Below are positions 9,752 to 21,549 of a stretch of DNA of 64,000 bases, one piece after another. Each line of letters begins with the position of its first letter. The stretch's first letter is position 1. The translations under genes and the position numbers were made by a program. Source of the DNA: CAWEWH01 sp963812775 (GTDB lineage Bacteria; Pseudomonadota; Alphaproteobacteria; Rhizobiales; Beijerinckiaceae); assembly GCA_963812775.1 (NCBI GenBank), contig CAWEWH010000005.1:620001-684000 (forward strand). Direction: 5' to 3'. The notes under the pieces were generated by a model that searched no databases, was not told the origin of the DNA, and worked only from the letters and a program-made list of their open reading frames with translations.

Positions 9752-10489
9752 ATGAACGATGCAAGCCGTGCCCGCATAGGACCGCGCGCCATGGTGCTGG
9801 CCGCAGGCCTCGGCAAGCGCATGCGGCCGATCACCGCCACCACGCCGAAGCCCCTGGTCCGGGTCGGCGGCAGGTCGCTCATCGACCATGCCCTCGATCG
9901 CATCGAGGAAGCCGGCATTCACGAAGCTGTCGTCAACGTCCACTACCTCGCCGATCTGGTCGAGACCCATTTGAAGCGCCGGCGCACGCCGCGCGTCATC
10001 GTTTCCGACGAGCGCGCCGCCCTTCTTGAGACCGGCGGCGGTGTCAAGAAGGCGTTGCCGCTGCTCGGCGCTGATCCGTTTCTTCTCTTCAATTCCGACG
10101 CGCTGTGGATCGAGGGGCCGCGCTCCAACGTCCGCCGCATGATGGACTTCTGGGCGCCCGACCGCATGGACATCCTGCTGCTGCTGGCCGCCACCGTCAG
10201 CACCGTCGCCTATGGCGGGCGTGGCGACTTCCGCATGGACGTGGAGGGCCGCTTGATCAGGCGCGCCGAGAATCAGGTGACGCCCTTCATCTACGCCGGC
10301 GTCGCCATTCTCAAGCCCGACCTGTTCGCCGGTGCGCCCGACGGCCCCTTCTCCCTCAACCGCCTGTTCGACCGGGCCGCCGCCGAAGAGCGGCTCTTCG
10401 GGTTGCGGCTCGACGGGCGCTGGATCCATGTCGGCACCCCGGAGGCGATCCGCCGCGCCGATGACGAGATCGCCGCGAGCGCCCAATGA
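9752..10489 (+). CDS. murU: Nucleotidyltransferase, MurNAc-1-phosphate uridylyltransferase type
   Basis: 245 aa. The N-terminus carries the sugar-nucleotide transferase signature LAAGLGKRMRPIT with KPLV, followed by LFNSDALW (metal-binding Asp) and later WIHVGTPEA. In Pseudomonas MurU turns MurNAc-1-P, the AmgK product, into UDP-MurNAc and bypasses de novo synthesis. Start ATG 9752 lies 19 bases after the fusion gene; an upstream ATG at 9689 would overlap that gene by 44 bases and adds nothing conserved. Its stop overlaps addB by four bases (ATGA). Confidence 0.82.
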   Translation: MNDASRARIGPRAMVLAAGLGKRMRPITATTPKPLVRVGGRSLIDHALDRIEEAGIHEAVVNVHYLADLVETHLKRRRTPRVIVSDERAALLETGGGVKKALPLLGADPFLLFNSDALWIEGPRSNVRRMMDFWAPDRMDILLLLAATVSTVAYGGRGDFRMDVEGRLIRRAENQVTPFIYAGVAILKPDLFAGAPDGPFSLNRLFDRAAAEERLFGLRLDGRWIHVGTPEAIRRADDEIAASAQ

Positions 10490-13400
10490 GCGGCGCCGCC
10501 CGACGCGCGCCGCACGTCTTCTCCATCGCGGCCGGCCAGCCGTTCCTGTCCACCTTTGCCGACGCATTGATTCACGGTCGGCTGCTGCCCGGCTTCCCCG
10601 GCGACGGCCCGCTCGCCCTCGCGACGGCGACCATCTTCCTGCCGACGCGGCGCGCTGCGCGAGCCCTTGCGACGCTGCTGGCCGAGCGGGCGGGCGGGGC
10701 GAGCCGCCTTCTGCCGCGCATCATCCCCCTCGGCGACATTGACGATGCCGAAATAGGCTTGGGCGACGCGGAGTTCACGGCGGCGCTGGAAAGGGGCGAT
10801 CTGCCTCCCGCCATCGGCGATACGGCGCGCCGGCTGATCCTCACGCGCCTTGTGCTCGCCTTCGCGCAGTCCGTCGACCGCGGCGTGCTGCGCCTCGATC
10901 CTGACGAGGCGCTGCTGGTGCCCTCATCGCCGGCCGACGCCCTCGCGTTGGCGGGAGATCTTGGTCGCTTGATGGACGCGCTCGCGACCGAGGACGTGAA
11001 GTGGGACAGCCTCGCCGGTCTCGTCGAGGAGCGTCACGACCGCTACTATTCCATCACGCTGAGCTTCTTGAAGATCGCGGCCGACGCGTGGCCGCGCGTG
11101 CTCGAAGAGCGCGGCGTGCTCGATCCGGCCGCGCGGCGCGATCTCGTGCTTCGCGCCGAGGCCGCGCGCCTCGCCCGTGACACGACAGGCGCGCCGATGA
11201 TTGCCGCGGGCTCGACCGGCTCGGTCCCGGCGACGGCGCGGCTGCTCGCCGCCATCAGCCGCTTGCCCAATGGCGCCGTCGTGCTGCCCGATCTCGACCG
11301 CGATCTCGACGAGGCATCCTGGCGGGCGATCGGCGCGGGCGGCGATGACGACGGTGCGGCGCACGGCCATCCGCAGGCTGTCCTGCATCGGCTGCTCGCG
11401 GCAATCGGCGTCGACCGCGCCGAGGTGACGCCGCTCGGCGAGCTGTCGCGCCGCGCCGTCGCGCGCGGCCGTTTCCTGTCGCAGGCGCTGCGTCCCGCCG
11501 CCACAACCGAGCAATGGGCGTCGGCAGGCGAGCGCGACCGCGAGCTTTGGGCGGCGGCGCTCGACGGCCTGGCAGTCGTCGAGGCGGACGATGAGCGGGA
11601 GGAGGCGCTGGTCGCGAGCCTCGTCATTCGCGAGGCGCTGGAGCGTACGGACGCCACCGCGGCGCTGATCACGCCTGACCGCGGCCTCGCCGAACGCGTC
11701 GGTGCCGAGCTGAGGCGCTGGGACATCGACGTGGACGACAGCGCCGGCACGCCGCTCACCCGTACCCTGCCGGGCCGGCTGGCATTGCTGGCCGCCGAGG
11801 CGGCCGCCGCCGATGGCGCGCCCCGCGCGCTGCTGGCGCTCCTCGCGCATCCCCTTGTCACGCTCGGCCTTCCCCGTGCCATCCTCGTCGGTGCCGCGGC
11901 GGCGCTGGAGATCGGCGTGTTGCGCGGGCCGGCGCCACCCCCAGGCTTTGCCGGGCTCGCGGCGATCCTGCGCCGCCGCCGCATGGAGGCCCGCGCGCGT
12001 CATGCGGCGCGTCCATTGCGCCGTCTCACCGATGGGGATTGGGATGGCGCGGCGGACCTCTTGCGACGTCTCGGAGCGCGTCTTCGCTCCGCTCACGTCG
12101 CGGCGCAGCGGCGCCTGCGATCTCGCCGAGCTCGCACTGCTTCATCGCCAGGCCCTGATCGCCCTCGCGCAGCCGGCGGCAGGCGAGCCAGAGCGCCTCT
12201 TCGCCGGCGAGGCGGGGGAAACGCTGGATGTCGTCTTTGACGATCTCGCCATGTATGATGGCGGCGCGATCGAGGGTCGGCTCGACGATTATCCCGCCTT
12301 CTTTGCGCGGCTCGCCGGCGAGTATCGCGTGCGGCCCCGCCGGCCGCGCCACCGCCGCGTGAAGATCTGGGGCCTGTTGGAAGCGCGCCTCCTCGACGCC
12401 GACACCGTGGTGGTGGGAGGCCTCGACGAAGGCGTCTGGCCGCCCGTCGCCAAGACTGACGCCTTTCTCAACCGACCCATGCGCGACACCGTCGGCCTGC
12501 CGTCGGCGGAACGGCGCATCGGCCAGACGGCGCACGACTTCGTCGCGGCAATCGGCGCCCGGAACGCGGTGATCACGCGGGCCGCCAAGCGCGAGGGCGC
12601 CCCGACGGTACCGTCGCGTTTCCTGCAGCGCATGCGGGCCGTTGCAGGCGGCGAACTCGTGGGACAAGGCGATCGCTGCCGGCGCGCGCTTTCGCGCCCT
12701 TGCGGCCATGCTCGATCGGCCCGTGGCCATGCCGCCGCTGCCGCGCCCGGCGCCGCTGCCGCCAAGGGACCTCATTCCGCGCTCCCTCAGCGTCACCGAG
12801 ATCGAGACCTTGGTGCGCGATCCCTACTCGATCTTTGCCAAGCACGTCCTCAAGCTCGATGCCCTCGACGAGGTGGCCGTCCTGCCCGGCGCCGCCGATC
12901 GCGGCACCATCGTGCACGAGGTGCTGGGCCGCTTCGCGGCGGCGCATCCGAGTGCACTGCCGGACGATCCCCTGCCGGTGCTGGTCGCGCTCGGCGAGGA
13001 AGCCTTCGCGGCGCTGGCCGCCTATCCGGACGTCGCCGCGCAATGGTGGCCGCGCTTCCGGCGCCTCGCCGAAGCCTTCGCGCGCTGGGAGCGCGCCCGC
13101 CGCCCGGACATTGCCGCCGTGCACGCCGAGGTTTCCGGCGCCATGCCGCTCGCGGTCGGTGATGGCGAGGCGTTCACGCTGCGGGCCCGCGCCGACCGCA
13201 TCGAGCGCCAACACGATGGCGGTTTCGCCATCCTCGATTTCAAGACCGGCACGCCGCCGACCGCCAAGACGGTGTTCGCCGGCTTCTCGCCGCAGCTGAC
13301 GCTGGAGGCCGCCATCCTGAAGCACGGTGGCTTCCGCGACCTGCCGCCCGCGTCGCGATGCCCGACATTGCAGTATCTGCACGCGACTGGCGGCGCGACG

Positions 13401-13637
13401 CCGCTCAATCCCTGCCCCATCGAGCCGCCGCCTGGCGATGCCCGCACCGTCGCGGCCGTCGTCGAGGAGCATCGCAGCAAGCTGGAAAAGCTGATGCGAC
13501 GCTATCTCGCCGGTGAGGCGGGCTTCATGGCGCGGCCCTTCGCGCAGTTCGCGCGCCGCTTCAACGAATACGATCATCTGGCGCGCACCAAGGAATGGGC
13601 GCTGGCCGACGAGGCGCTTCCGGGAGAGACGCCGTGA
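10486..13637 (+). CDS. addB: AddB subunit of the double-strand break repair helicase-nuclease, two frameshifts
   Basis: AddB pairs with AddA to process double-strand ends for RecA loading. Three consecutive frames together make a normal protein of about 1050 aa. Frame 1 from ATG 10486 gives the N-terminal part (PTRRAARALATLLAE); the coding switches by +1 at about 12060-12105, giving VVGGLDEGVWPP and AHDFVAAIGARNA; it switches by +1 again at GAACTC 12653-12658, giving SWDKAIAAGARF, the PD-(D/E)XK nuclease segment FAILDFKTGTPPTAKT and the C-terminus. The span is 1050 codons plus two bases, so two extra bases restore the gene. Start overlaps murU and stop overlaps addA by four bases each. Read literally the gene is broken. 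Confidence 0.88.
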
Positions 13638-16600
13638 GCGAAGCGGCCGTCCATGCCGTTGCGACGCCGCAACAGCGAGCCCATGCGCACCAGCGCCTCG
13701 CCGCTGATCCGGAACTGTCGGCCTTCGTGTCGGCCAATGCCGGCTCCGGCAAGACGACGGTGCTGGTCGCGCGCGTGCTGCGTCTGCTTCTCGACGGCGT
13801 GCCGCCTGGCAAGATCCTCTGCCTGACCTACACCAAGGCAGCGGCCGCCAACATGGCGCTCAAGATCTTCGAGCGCCTGGCGGAGTGGACCGCGCTGAGC
13901 GATCAGGCCCTCCAGGCGGCGCTCGTTGAGCTCGAAGGCCGGGCGCCCGGCCGCGAGCGCCTGACGCGGGCGCGGCGGCTTTTTGCCCGTGCGGTCGAGA
14001 CCCCGGGCGGCCTCAAGATCGAGACCATCCATGCGTTCTGCGAGCGCGTGCTGCATCTCTTCCCGTTCGAGGCCAACGTGCCGGCGCGTTTCGAGGTGCT
14101 CGATGAAGCAGCCGCCGACGAGGTGCTGGCACTCGCCAAGGCCGCCGTCCTGACCGAGGCTGCCGCCGGCGCCGACGCGAGGCTTTCCGACGCCCTCGCG
14201 GCCATCAGCCTCGAGGTCACCGGCGAGCAGTTCGCGGCCGCCATCCGAGCCGCCGTTGCAGAACGGCAGTTCCTGCGCGCGCATCGCACCGCGGCGGCGC
14301 TGCGGGACGCCATGGCGCGGTTGACCGCCGCCTTCGGGCTTCATGCCGACGAGACCATCGACAGCATCGAGCGGCGGATGCTCGAGGAGGGCGTCCCGCG
14401 CAGCGAATGGCCGGCGATGGCGCGCGGGCTCGAAGCCGGCAAGGCGACGGACCGCGAACGCGCCGTGGCCTTGTTGCAGGCCTGCGCGGCCGACACATCG
14501 GCCGAGACGCTGCGGTGCTACCTCAGGGTGTTCTTCACGGCCAGCAACGAAGCGCGCGCCGACAACCGCTTCGTGACGCGGGCCATCGACGCCGATCTCT
14601 TCGCATGCATGCGCCAGGAGCGCGCTCGGCTCGAAGCATTGAACGATCGGCGCCGCGCCGTCGCGGTCGTGGTGCGGACGACGGCGCTATTGACGCTCGC
14701 CGGCGCCATCTTCGCGCGCGCCGAAGCGATGAAAAGCGTCCGCGGCGCTCTTGATTTCGACGATCTCATCGACAAGACGCGCACGCTTCTCGCCCGTGCC
14801 GGCGCCGGCTGGGTGCTCTACAAGCTCGACGCCGGCATCGACCACGTCCTGGTCGACGAGGCGCAGGACACCAACCCGGCTCAATGGGAGATACTGAAGG
14901 CGCTGACCGCCGACTTCACGGCGGGAGCCGGCGGGCGCGGCGGGCTCAAGCGCACCATCTTCGCGGTCGGCGACACCAAGCAGTCGATCTTCGGCTTTCA
15001 GGGGGCGGAACCGCAAGCGCTTGCCGACACGCACCGGCATTTCCGCCGCCTCGTCGAGGCGTCCGGCGAGCGTTTCGAGGACGTGCCGCTCACCGTTTCG
15101 TTTCGCTCCGCCGCCGCGGTACTCAGCGCCGTCGATGCGGTCTTCGCGCGACCGGAGAATTTCAAGGGCCTGCATTTCGACGGCGACGGCAAGACGGTCG
15201 GCACCGTTCACGAAAGCAGCCGGCCGCGTGAGCGCGGCCGCGTCGAGCTTTGGCCGCCGGTGCGGCCGGCCCCGACACCTGAGCCTGACGCGTGGACGCT
15301 GCCGGTGGACGAGCCGGACCAGTCGGCGCCGCCGGTCGTGCTGGCCTCGCGCATCGCCCGCGCCGTGTGGCGTTGGACGACGCGCGGCGATGAAGCCGGC
15401 CGCCTCGTCGCGCCCGGCGAGGTGCTGGTCCTTGTGCGCAAGCGCGGCCCGCTGTTCGAGGCGATCATTCGCGCCCTGAAGCAGAGCGGCGTGCCGGTGG
15501 CGGGCGCCGATCGCCTGCGCCTCGGCGACCACATCGCCGTCCTCGACCTCATCGCCGTGGGACGCGCGGCGCTGCTGCCGGACGACGACTTGACGCTCGC
15601 CACGGCGCTCAAGACCCCCTTCGTCGGGCTCGGTGACGATGATCTGGTGCGCATCGGCGCGCGCCGTCCGGATCATCAGTCCTTTGCGGCGGCACTCGGC
15701 CAGGCCGCGCGGGACGGCGACGCGGCGGCGGCCGAGGCGGTCCGGCGTCTCGACACATGGCGCGTCCTCGCCGACCGCTATGGGCCGTTCTGCTTTTACG
15801 CGACGCTGCTCGGGCCGCTCGGCGCAAGGCGTACGCTCGTTTCCCGCCTCGGACCGGAGGCCGGCGATGCCATCGATGAATTCCTGTCGCTGGCGCTCGC
15901 CCATGAGCGGCGCGAGGCGGGATCGCTTGCCGCCTTTCTGGCGGCGTTCAGCGACGCGAGCCACGAGATCAAACGCGACATGGACGTGGCGCGCGGCGAC
16001 GTGCGCGTCATGACGGTGCATGGCGCCAAGGGCCTCGAGGCTGGAGTGGTGGTCATCGCCGACGCCTGCCGGGTCGACGAGCATCGCCCGGTCCTGGCTG
16101 AGATCGAGTCCAACGGCGCGGCCATCCCGGCCTGGGTGCCGCGCAAGGACGAGCAGCCGCGTTTCCTGCGCGAGGTGCGCGAGCGTGAGCGCCTGCGCGA
16201 GCGCGAGGAGCACAATCGTCTTCTCTATGTGGCCATGACGCGCGCCAAGGACCGCCTCGTCGTGGCCCCGTACCTGACCAAGGCACCATCGACCCCGCCG
16301 CCGGATTGCTGGTTCGCCATGGTCGAGGCGGGTTTGACAGGCGCCACCGGCCAGTCCGAGGCGCTCGTCGACGCGCCTCTTCCGGAAGCCGACGAGCCGA
16401 TGCGCGTTTGGGAGAGCGGCGTCGTGCCGGCGGCCGCGATGAAGACAACGCCGGAGGAAGAACGGCTGGCCGCGGAGCCGGAATGGCTGCGCCGCGCCGC
16501 GATGCCGGAGCCCGAAACGTTGCCGCCGCTGCGTCCGTCGAGCGCCCTCAATGCCGCCGATACCGGGCAAGAGCCGCGCGGCGATGCAGCCGCCATCAAT

Positions 16601-17120
16601 GCCCGCCTCGTCGGCACGCTGGTTCATGCCCTGATCGAGCATCTGCCGGCCTTGCCGGAGGCCGAGCGCGGCGGTGCGGCGGCGCGGTTTGTTGCGGCGC
16701 GCGCCGGCCGGCTCGACCGCGACGTTCCGTGAAGGCATCGTCCGCGACGCCCTCGCGATCATCGCGCACCCGCAACTGGCGCCCTTGTTCGGGCCGGATA
16801 GCCGCGCCGAGGCGGCCATTGTCGGCACGATGAAGCTGCCACCGGACGGCAAGGCGCGCCCGGTGTCGGGGCAAATCGACCGGCTGGCCGTGTCGGCCGG
16901 CGAGGTCCTTTTCGCAGACTTCAAGACAGGCGCGCGCCCGCCGGCCACCCTCGACGAGGTGCCGGCCGGCTATGTGTCGCAGCTGGCGCTCTATGAGCGG
17001 CTGCTGGCCGACATCTTTCCGGACAAGAGCCGCCGCGCCTTCCTGGTCTGGACGGCTGGCGCCTCCATCATGGAGATTCCGCCAAGCCGCCTTGCGGCCG
17101 CCCGGCTCACGATCGATTGA
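13634..17120 (+). CDS. addA: AddA helicase-nuclease subunit, one frameshift near the C-terminal nuclease
   Basis: UvrD/Rep-type helicase with a C-terminal nuclease. From GTG 13634: Walker [29 protein letters not shown] (Walker B), [28 protein letters not shown] and [13 protein letters not shown], the usual helicase motif series. The first frame stops at 16732; the frame +1 continues with [17 protein letters not shown] and the nuclease motif VLFADFKTG to 17120. The span is 1162 codons plus one base. The switch is at GACGTTC 16721-16727. Without repair the protein loses its last 130 residues, including the nuclease centre. Confidence 0.9.
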
Positions 17121-17153
17121 CCCGGACGCATGACCACCGCGCGCCGCCGCTCC

Positions 17154-17182
17154 TTGACCGGCCGCGGGGGGCTTCATACCTT
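17154..17182 (+). promoter_or_regulatory. Possible promoter of trxA
   Basis: TTGACC at 17154-17159, a 17-base spacer and TACCTT at 17177-17182, 67 bases before the trxA ATG. The -35 is good and the -10 weak. Confidence 0.35.
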
Positions 17183-17248
17183 TGCGGAGACCCGACAAAC
17201 CGGCACAATTCGGCCTGGAATGTCTTCAAAAACAAAGGATTAATCTCC

Positions 17249-17572
17249 ATGGCCACTGCCAAGACGACCGATGCCACTTTCGAGGCCGATGTGCTCAAGG
17301 CCGCCGAACCCGTCGTTGTCGACTTTTGGGCCGAATGGTGCGGTCCCTGCCGCATGATCGGTCCGGCGCTCGAGGAGATCGCCAACGAGATGGCCGGCAA
17401 GGTCAAGGTGGTGAAGATGAATGTCGACGAGAACACCGAGGTGCCGGGTCAGTTCGGCATTCGCTCCATCCCGACCCTGATGCTGTTCAAGAACGGCAAG
17501 CTCGCCGGCCAGAAGGTCGGCGCGGCCCCCAAGAGCGATCTCGCCAAGTGGATCCAGCAGGCCTCGGCCTGA
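17249..17572 (+). CDS. trxA: Thioredoxin
   Basis: 107 aa cytosolic dithiol reductant. Active site WCGPC with Cys31 and Cys34, cis-Pro loop [12 protein letters not shown] and normal length. ATG 17249 is preceded by an AAAGGATTAATCTCC leader that contains an acceptable ribosome-binding site. Follows addA by 128 bases with its own likely promoter. This is the thioredoxin that follows addAB in related genomes. Confidence 0.97.
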   Translation: MATAKTTDATFEADVLKAAEPVVVDFWAEWCGPCRMIGPALEEIANEMAGKVKVVKMNVDENTEVPGQFGIRSIPTLMLFKNGKLAGQKVGAAPKSDLAKWIQQASA

Positions 17573-17607
17573 GGCGCCACCTTCTTTCCGCATTGACGCA
17601 CGCGCGT

Positions 17608-18183
17608 TCACGCGCCACCGGCGGCCTCGTCGATAAGCGCGGTGGCCCAGTCCAAAAACGCCGCTTGGCCGGCGTCGTCAGCGGGCAGGTCCGCAGCTTT
17701 CAGCAAGGCCTCCCCCATGATGGCGATGGCGACATGGATGGCGTTCAGAAGAGCGATCAGCCGTCGCGCGTCGGCCGCGCCCGAAGCCTTGGCGCTCGCT
17801 ATCAGTGGCGAGAGCATGCCCGCGCCGCGGGGCCGCCAGCCTGCCAAGCGTAGCCACATCGCCATCCGGCCCGCGCCATTCTCGATGTAGACGTGCCTCA
17901 TCACCCGGCTCACAGCAGCCAGGTCCGGCGATCTGTCGCCGGCGGCGGCCGCCAGCTCCGCAACGAGTTTGCGCCCGCTGTGATGGAGGAGCGCCTCCAT
18001 TAGCCGCATGCGGGTGCCGAAGTGGTAGTGCACCGCCGCGTCCGTGATCCCGACTGCCTCCGCCACGCGCTGCACCACGACTGCGTCGGGACCTTCATCG
18101 CGCAGGATTGCTTCTGCCGCCTCCAGGATCGCCTCGCGCGCCGCGGCCCGGGAGCGGCGCACCCGTCGAGTCGTCGATTTCAT
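17608..18183 (-). CDS. TetR/AcrR-family transcriptional regulator
   Basis: 191 aa. The N-terminal helix-turn-helix is clear: AREAILEAAEAILRDEGPDAVVVQRVAEAVGITDAAV is split by a basic leader KSTTRRVRRSRAA, and YHFGTRMRLMEALL closes the domain. The ligand domain is unrecognised. It is divergently placed to the alpha/beta hydrolase gene with inverted repeats between them (18207-18253), the classical layout of a local repressor. Ligand and targets cannot be read from the sequence. Confidence 0.88.
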   Translation of the reverse strand: MKSTTRRVRRSRAAAREAILEAAEAILRDEGPDAVVVQRVAEAVGITDAAVHYHFGTRMRLMEALLHHSGRKLVAELAAAAGDRSPDLAAVSRVMRHVYIENGAGRMAMWLRLAGWRPRGAGMLSPLIASAKASGAADARRLIALLNAIHVAIAIMGEALLKAADLPADDAGQAAFLDWATALIDEAAGGA

Positions 18184-18204
18184 TTGAACGTCCGCTTGAC
18201 ACCC

Positions 18205-18253
18205 TACTTAGGCCACCCTAAGCATATTCGCTACTAAGGATATCCAAAGTAGT
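18205..18253. promoter_or_regulatory. Inverted repeats in the divergent TetR/hydrolase promoter region
   Basis: CTTAGG-CCAC-CCTAAG at 18207-18222 is a perfect inverted repeat; CTACT (18231-18235) and AGTAG (18249-18253) form a second, longer-spaced one, and CTACTTAGG / CTACTAAGG recur in both. These are natural candidate operators for the flanking TetR protein. Function is inferred from position. Confidence 0.5.
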
Positions 18254-18261
18254 GAGGACGG

Positions 18262-19204
18262 ATGGACAGCGGCTTCGGCCAGGAGCTTGGCAAAATCGCG
18301 CGTCGCTTGGGGATTGCCGGAGACACGCGCGCTCCGCGCTCTCTCGACTTGATGACAAGCGACGGCGTGCGGCTGCGCGCCAATGATTGGGGCGGCGATT
18401 CATCGCCGGTGCTGCTCCTGCACGGCGGAAGTTTAACGGCCAGGACGTGGGATTACGTGTGCGTCGGCCTGCGAGACCGATTTCCGAATGCTGACCATCG
18501 ACGAGCGAGGACATGGTGAAAGCGGCTGGTCCAACGACTATTCCGTCGCGCGTCTCGCCATGGACGCCGTCGAAGCCGTTGAACAACTGGCGGGCGGACC
18601 GGCCCGACTCGTCGGGATGTCCTTAGGGGGCTTGGCTGCCGCGGAAGCTGCGGCGCTACGGCCAGACTTGTTTGTCAGTCTGAGCATCGTCGATGTGGCT
18701 CCCGGCGTTTCCTATGAAGCTTCTGCGAATATGCGGGGCTTCATGACCGGGATGATCGGCGCACCCTCGGTGGAGGCCGTAGTCGAGGCTGCGTTGCGCG
18801 CCAGTCCCCAGAGCGATCCCGAACGGGTTGCCTATCGGATGCGCGCGATGCTGCGCCAGAACGACGCCGGACTCTGGATCTGGAAGCGCGACGGCCGCCG
18901 CATGGTTGACTTTCCTCACATCCTGGCTCGCGTGCAGGCCATGGGCAATACCCTCTCTGGTTTCGACCGGCCCCTCCTCATGGTCCGAGGCGGACGCAGC
19001 AAGGTGCTGACTTGCTCCACCGCCGAGGCGTTCGCGGCGGCATTTCCGAAAGGTCACTTCATCGAAATCTGCGACGCGGGTCACAACGTCCAGGAGGACC
19101 AGCCGCTCGCGCTAATCCAGGCGCTGCGCCGGTTCTGGACCGAGGTGGATCTGCATCCAGACTGCACCAAGTTCTTGGATGCGCTGAATGTCGGTTCAAG
19201 CTGA
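18262..19204 (+). CDS. Alpha/beta hydrolase, frameshifted
   Basis: Alpha/beta-fold hydrolase of about 313 aa when repaired. The first frame from ATG 18262 gives the strand LLLHGGSLTARTWD with the HG oxyanion motif; it fails after GLRDRF, and a +1 frame continues RMLTIDERGHGESGWSNDY, the nucleophile elbow GMSLGG, and DAGHNVQED with the catalytic His. The extra base lies in GATTTC 18479-18484; removing a T joins RDRF to RMLTID exactly as in homologues. The span is 314 codons plus one base. Substrate unknown. With the divergent TetR gene it sits between trxA and folC, which are close together in related genomes, so it is probably an insertion. Confidence 0.82.
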
Positions 19205-19259
19205 TCCGTGGGACAGTGTCGAGGACAGGGACGGCAGGACTGTTGAGCGAACTCATCAT

Positions 19260-20579
19260 TCACTGCGGCGGCGTGCCGTTGGCGGCCAGCACCTCGCCCG
19301 CCAGGTAGAGCGAGCCGATGATGAGGATGCGCGGCGGGCGCTCCCAGACATAACCGTTGAGCGCTGTCAGCGCCGCCTCGACGCTGGCATGCGTCGAGGC
19401 GTTGAGGCGCACCGAGCGGGCGATGGTCGCGACTTCCTCGGCCGGCCGCGCGCCGAGTTGCGAGCCGATGGGAACCGCCAGCACCTCGCGCGCCAGCCCC
19501 GCGAATGGCGACAGGAAGCCTTCGGCATCCTTGGTACCCATCATGCCGACGATAAGCACGAGCGGCGCTGGATGCTTCTCCTCGAGCTCCGCCATGGCGC
19601 TCGCCATGGCACGGCCGCAATCGGAATTATGACCGCCGTCGAGCCAGATCTCCGCGCCCTTCGGGGTCAGTGACGGCAGGCGACCGCTCGCCAACCGCTG
19701 CATGCGGGCCGGCCAATAAACGCCGACGAGCCCCTGCTCGAAGACATCGTTGCCGATGTGCCGGTAGCCGGCGGCGCGCGTCGCCGCGATGGCTGTCGCG
19801 GCATTGACGTGCTGGTGCCGGCCGGCGAGCCGCGGCAGGGGCAGATCGAGAAGCCCGTCATTGTCCTGGTAGATGAGGCGGCCATTCTCCTCGTGGACGC
19901 TGAAATCCTGGCCGCCGAGGACGAGCGTGGCGCCGATGCGTTCGGCATGCGCTTCCAGCACCGCTGTCGGCTCCGGCTCCTGCGGCGCAATGACCGCCGG
20001 ACAGCCGGGCTTGAAGATGCCGGCTTTCTCGGCGGCGATCAGCGTCACGCGGTCGCCGAGATATTCGCGATGGTCCATCGACACCGGCGTGACGACGGCG
20101 GCGGCCGGCCGCGTGATGACGTTGGTGGCGTCGAAGCTGCCGCCGAGCCCCACTTCGAGCAGCAGCACGTCGGCGCGGTGATCGGCGAACAGCGACAGCG
20201 CCGTCACTGTCGTCATCTCGAACACGGTGATGGGCCGTCCGGCATTGACGGTCTCGCAGGCGCGTAGCGCCGCAACGAGGCGCTCCTCGTCGACGAAGCG
20301 GCCGCCGCCGGGCGCCCCGAGCCTGATGCGTTCGTGGAACCGCACCAGATGCGGCGAGGTGTAGACGTGCACCGAAAGGCCGGCGGCCTCGAGGATGGCG
20401 CGCATGAAGGCGACCGTCGAGCCCTTGCCGTTGGTGCCGGCCACGTGAATGGTCGGCGGCAGGCGCTCCTCGGGGTGATCGAGCTCGGCGAGCAGGCGCT
20501 GTATCCGATCGAGCGAAAGATCGATCAGCTTCGGATGCAGCGCCATGAAGCGCGCGATCACAGCGTCGGACGATTCCAC
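19260..20579 (-). CDS. folC: Folylpolyglutamate synthase / dihydrofolate synthase
   Basis: 439 aa Mur-ligase-family enzyme that adds glutamate to dihydropteroate and to folates. Visible are the P-loop HVAGTNGKGSTVAF, TSPHLVRFHERI, LLEVGLGGSFDATN and WLDGGHNSDC. Last gene of the minus-strand trpF-trpB-trpA-accD-folC row; 37 bases follow accD. Convergent to the hydrolase gene. Length and all motifs are normal. Confidence 0.96.
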   Translation of the reverse strand: MESSDAVIARFMALHPKLIDLSLDRIQRLLAELDHPEERLPPTIHVAGTNGKGSTVAFMRAILEAAGLSVHVYTSPHLVRFHERIRLGAPGGGRFVDEERLVAALRACETVNAGRPITVFEMTTVTALSLFADHRADVLLLEVGLGGSFDATNVITRPAAAVVTPVSMDHREYLGDRVTLIAAEKAGIFKPGCPAVIAPQEPEPTAVLEAHAERIGATLVLGGQDFSVHEENGRLIYQDNDGLLDLPLPRLAGRHQHVNAATAIAATRAAGYRHIGNDVFEQGLVGVYWPARMQRLASGRLPSLTPKGAEIWLDGGHNSDCGRAMASAMAELEEKHPAPLVLIVGMMGTKDAEGFLSPFAGLAREVLAVPIGSQLGARPAEEVATIARSVRLNASTHASVEAALTALNGYVWERPPRILIIGSLYLAGEVLAANGTPPQ

Positions 20580-20616
20580 TGAGCAACTCCGATGCGCGCG
20601 CCGCCTCGGCGCGCCG

Positions 20617-21528
<912 letters not shown>

Positions 21529-21549
21529 GAATCTCGATCCTGCTTTGCT

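Noticed and set aside
14687..16948. A 753-residue open frame antisense to addA, and similar long antisense frames over divL/tsaE, ahcY and typA
   Set aside because: Same cause: shadow frames of GC-rich genes with no recognisable domain or start context.
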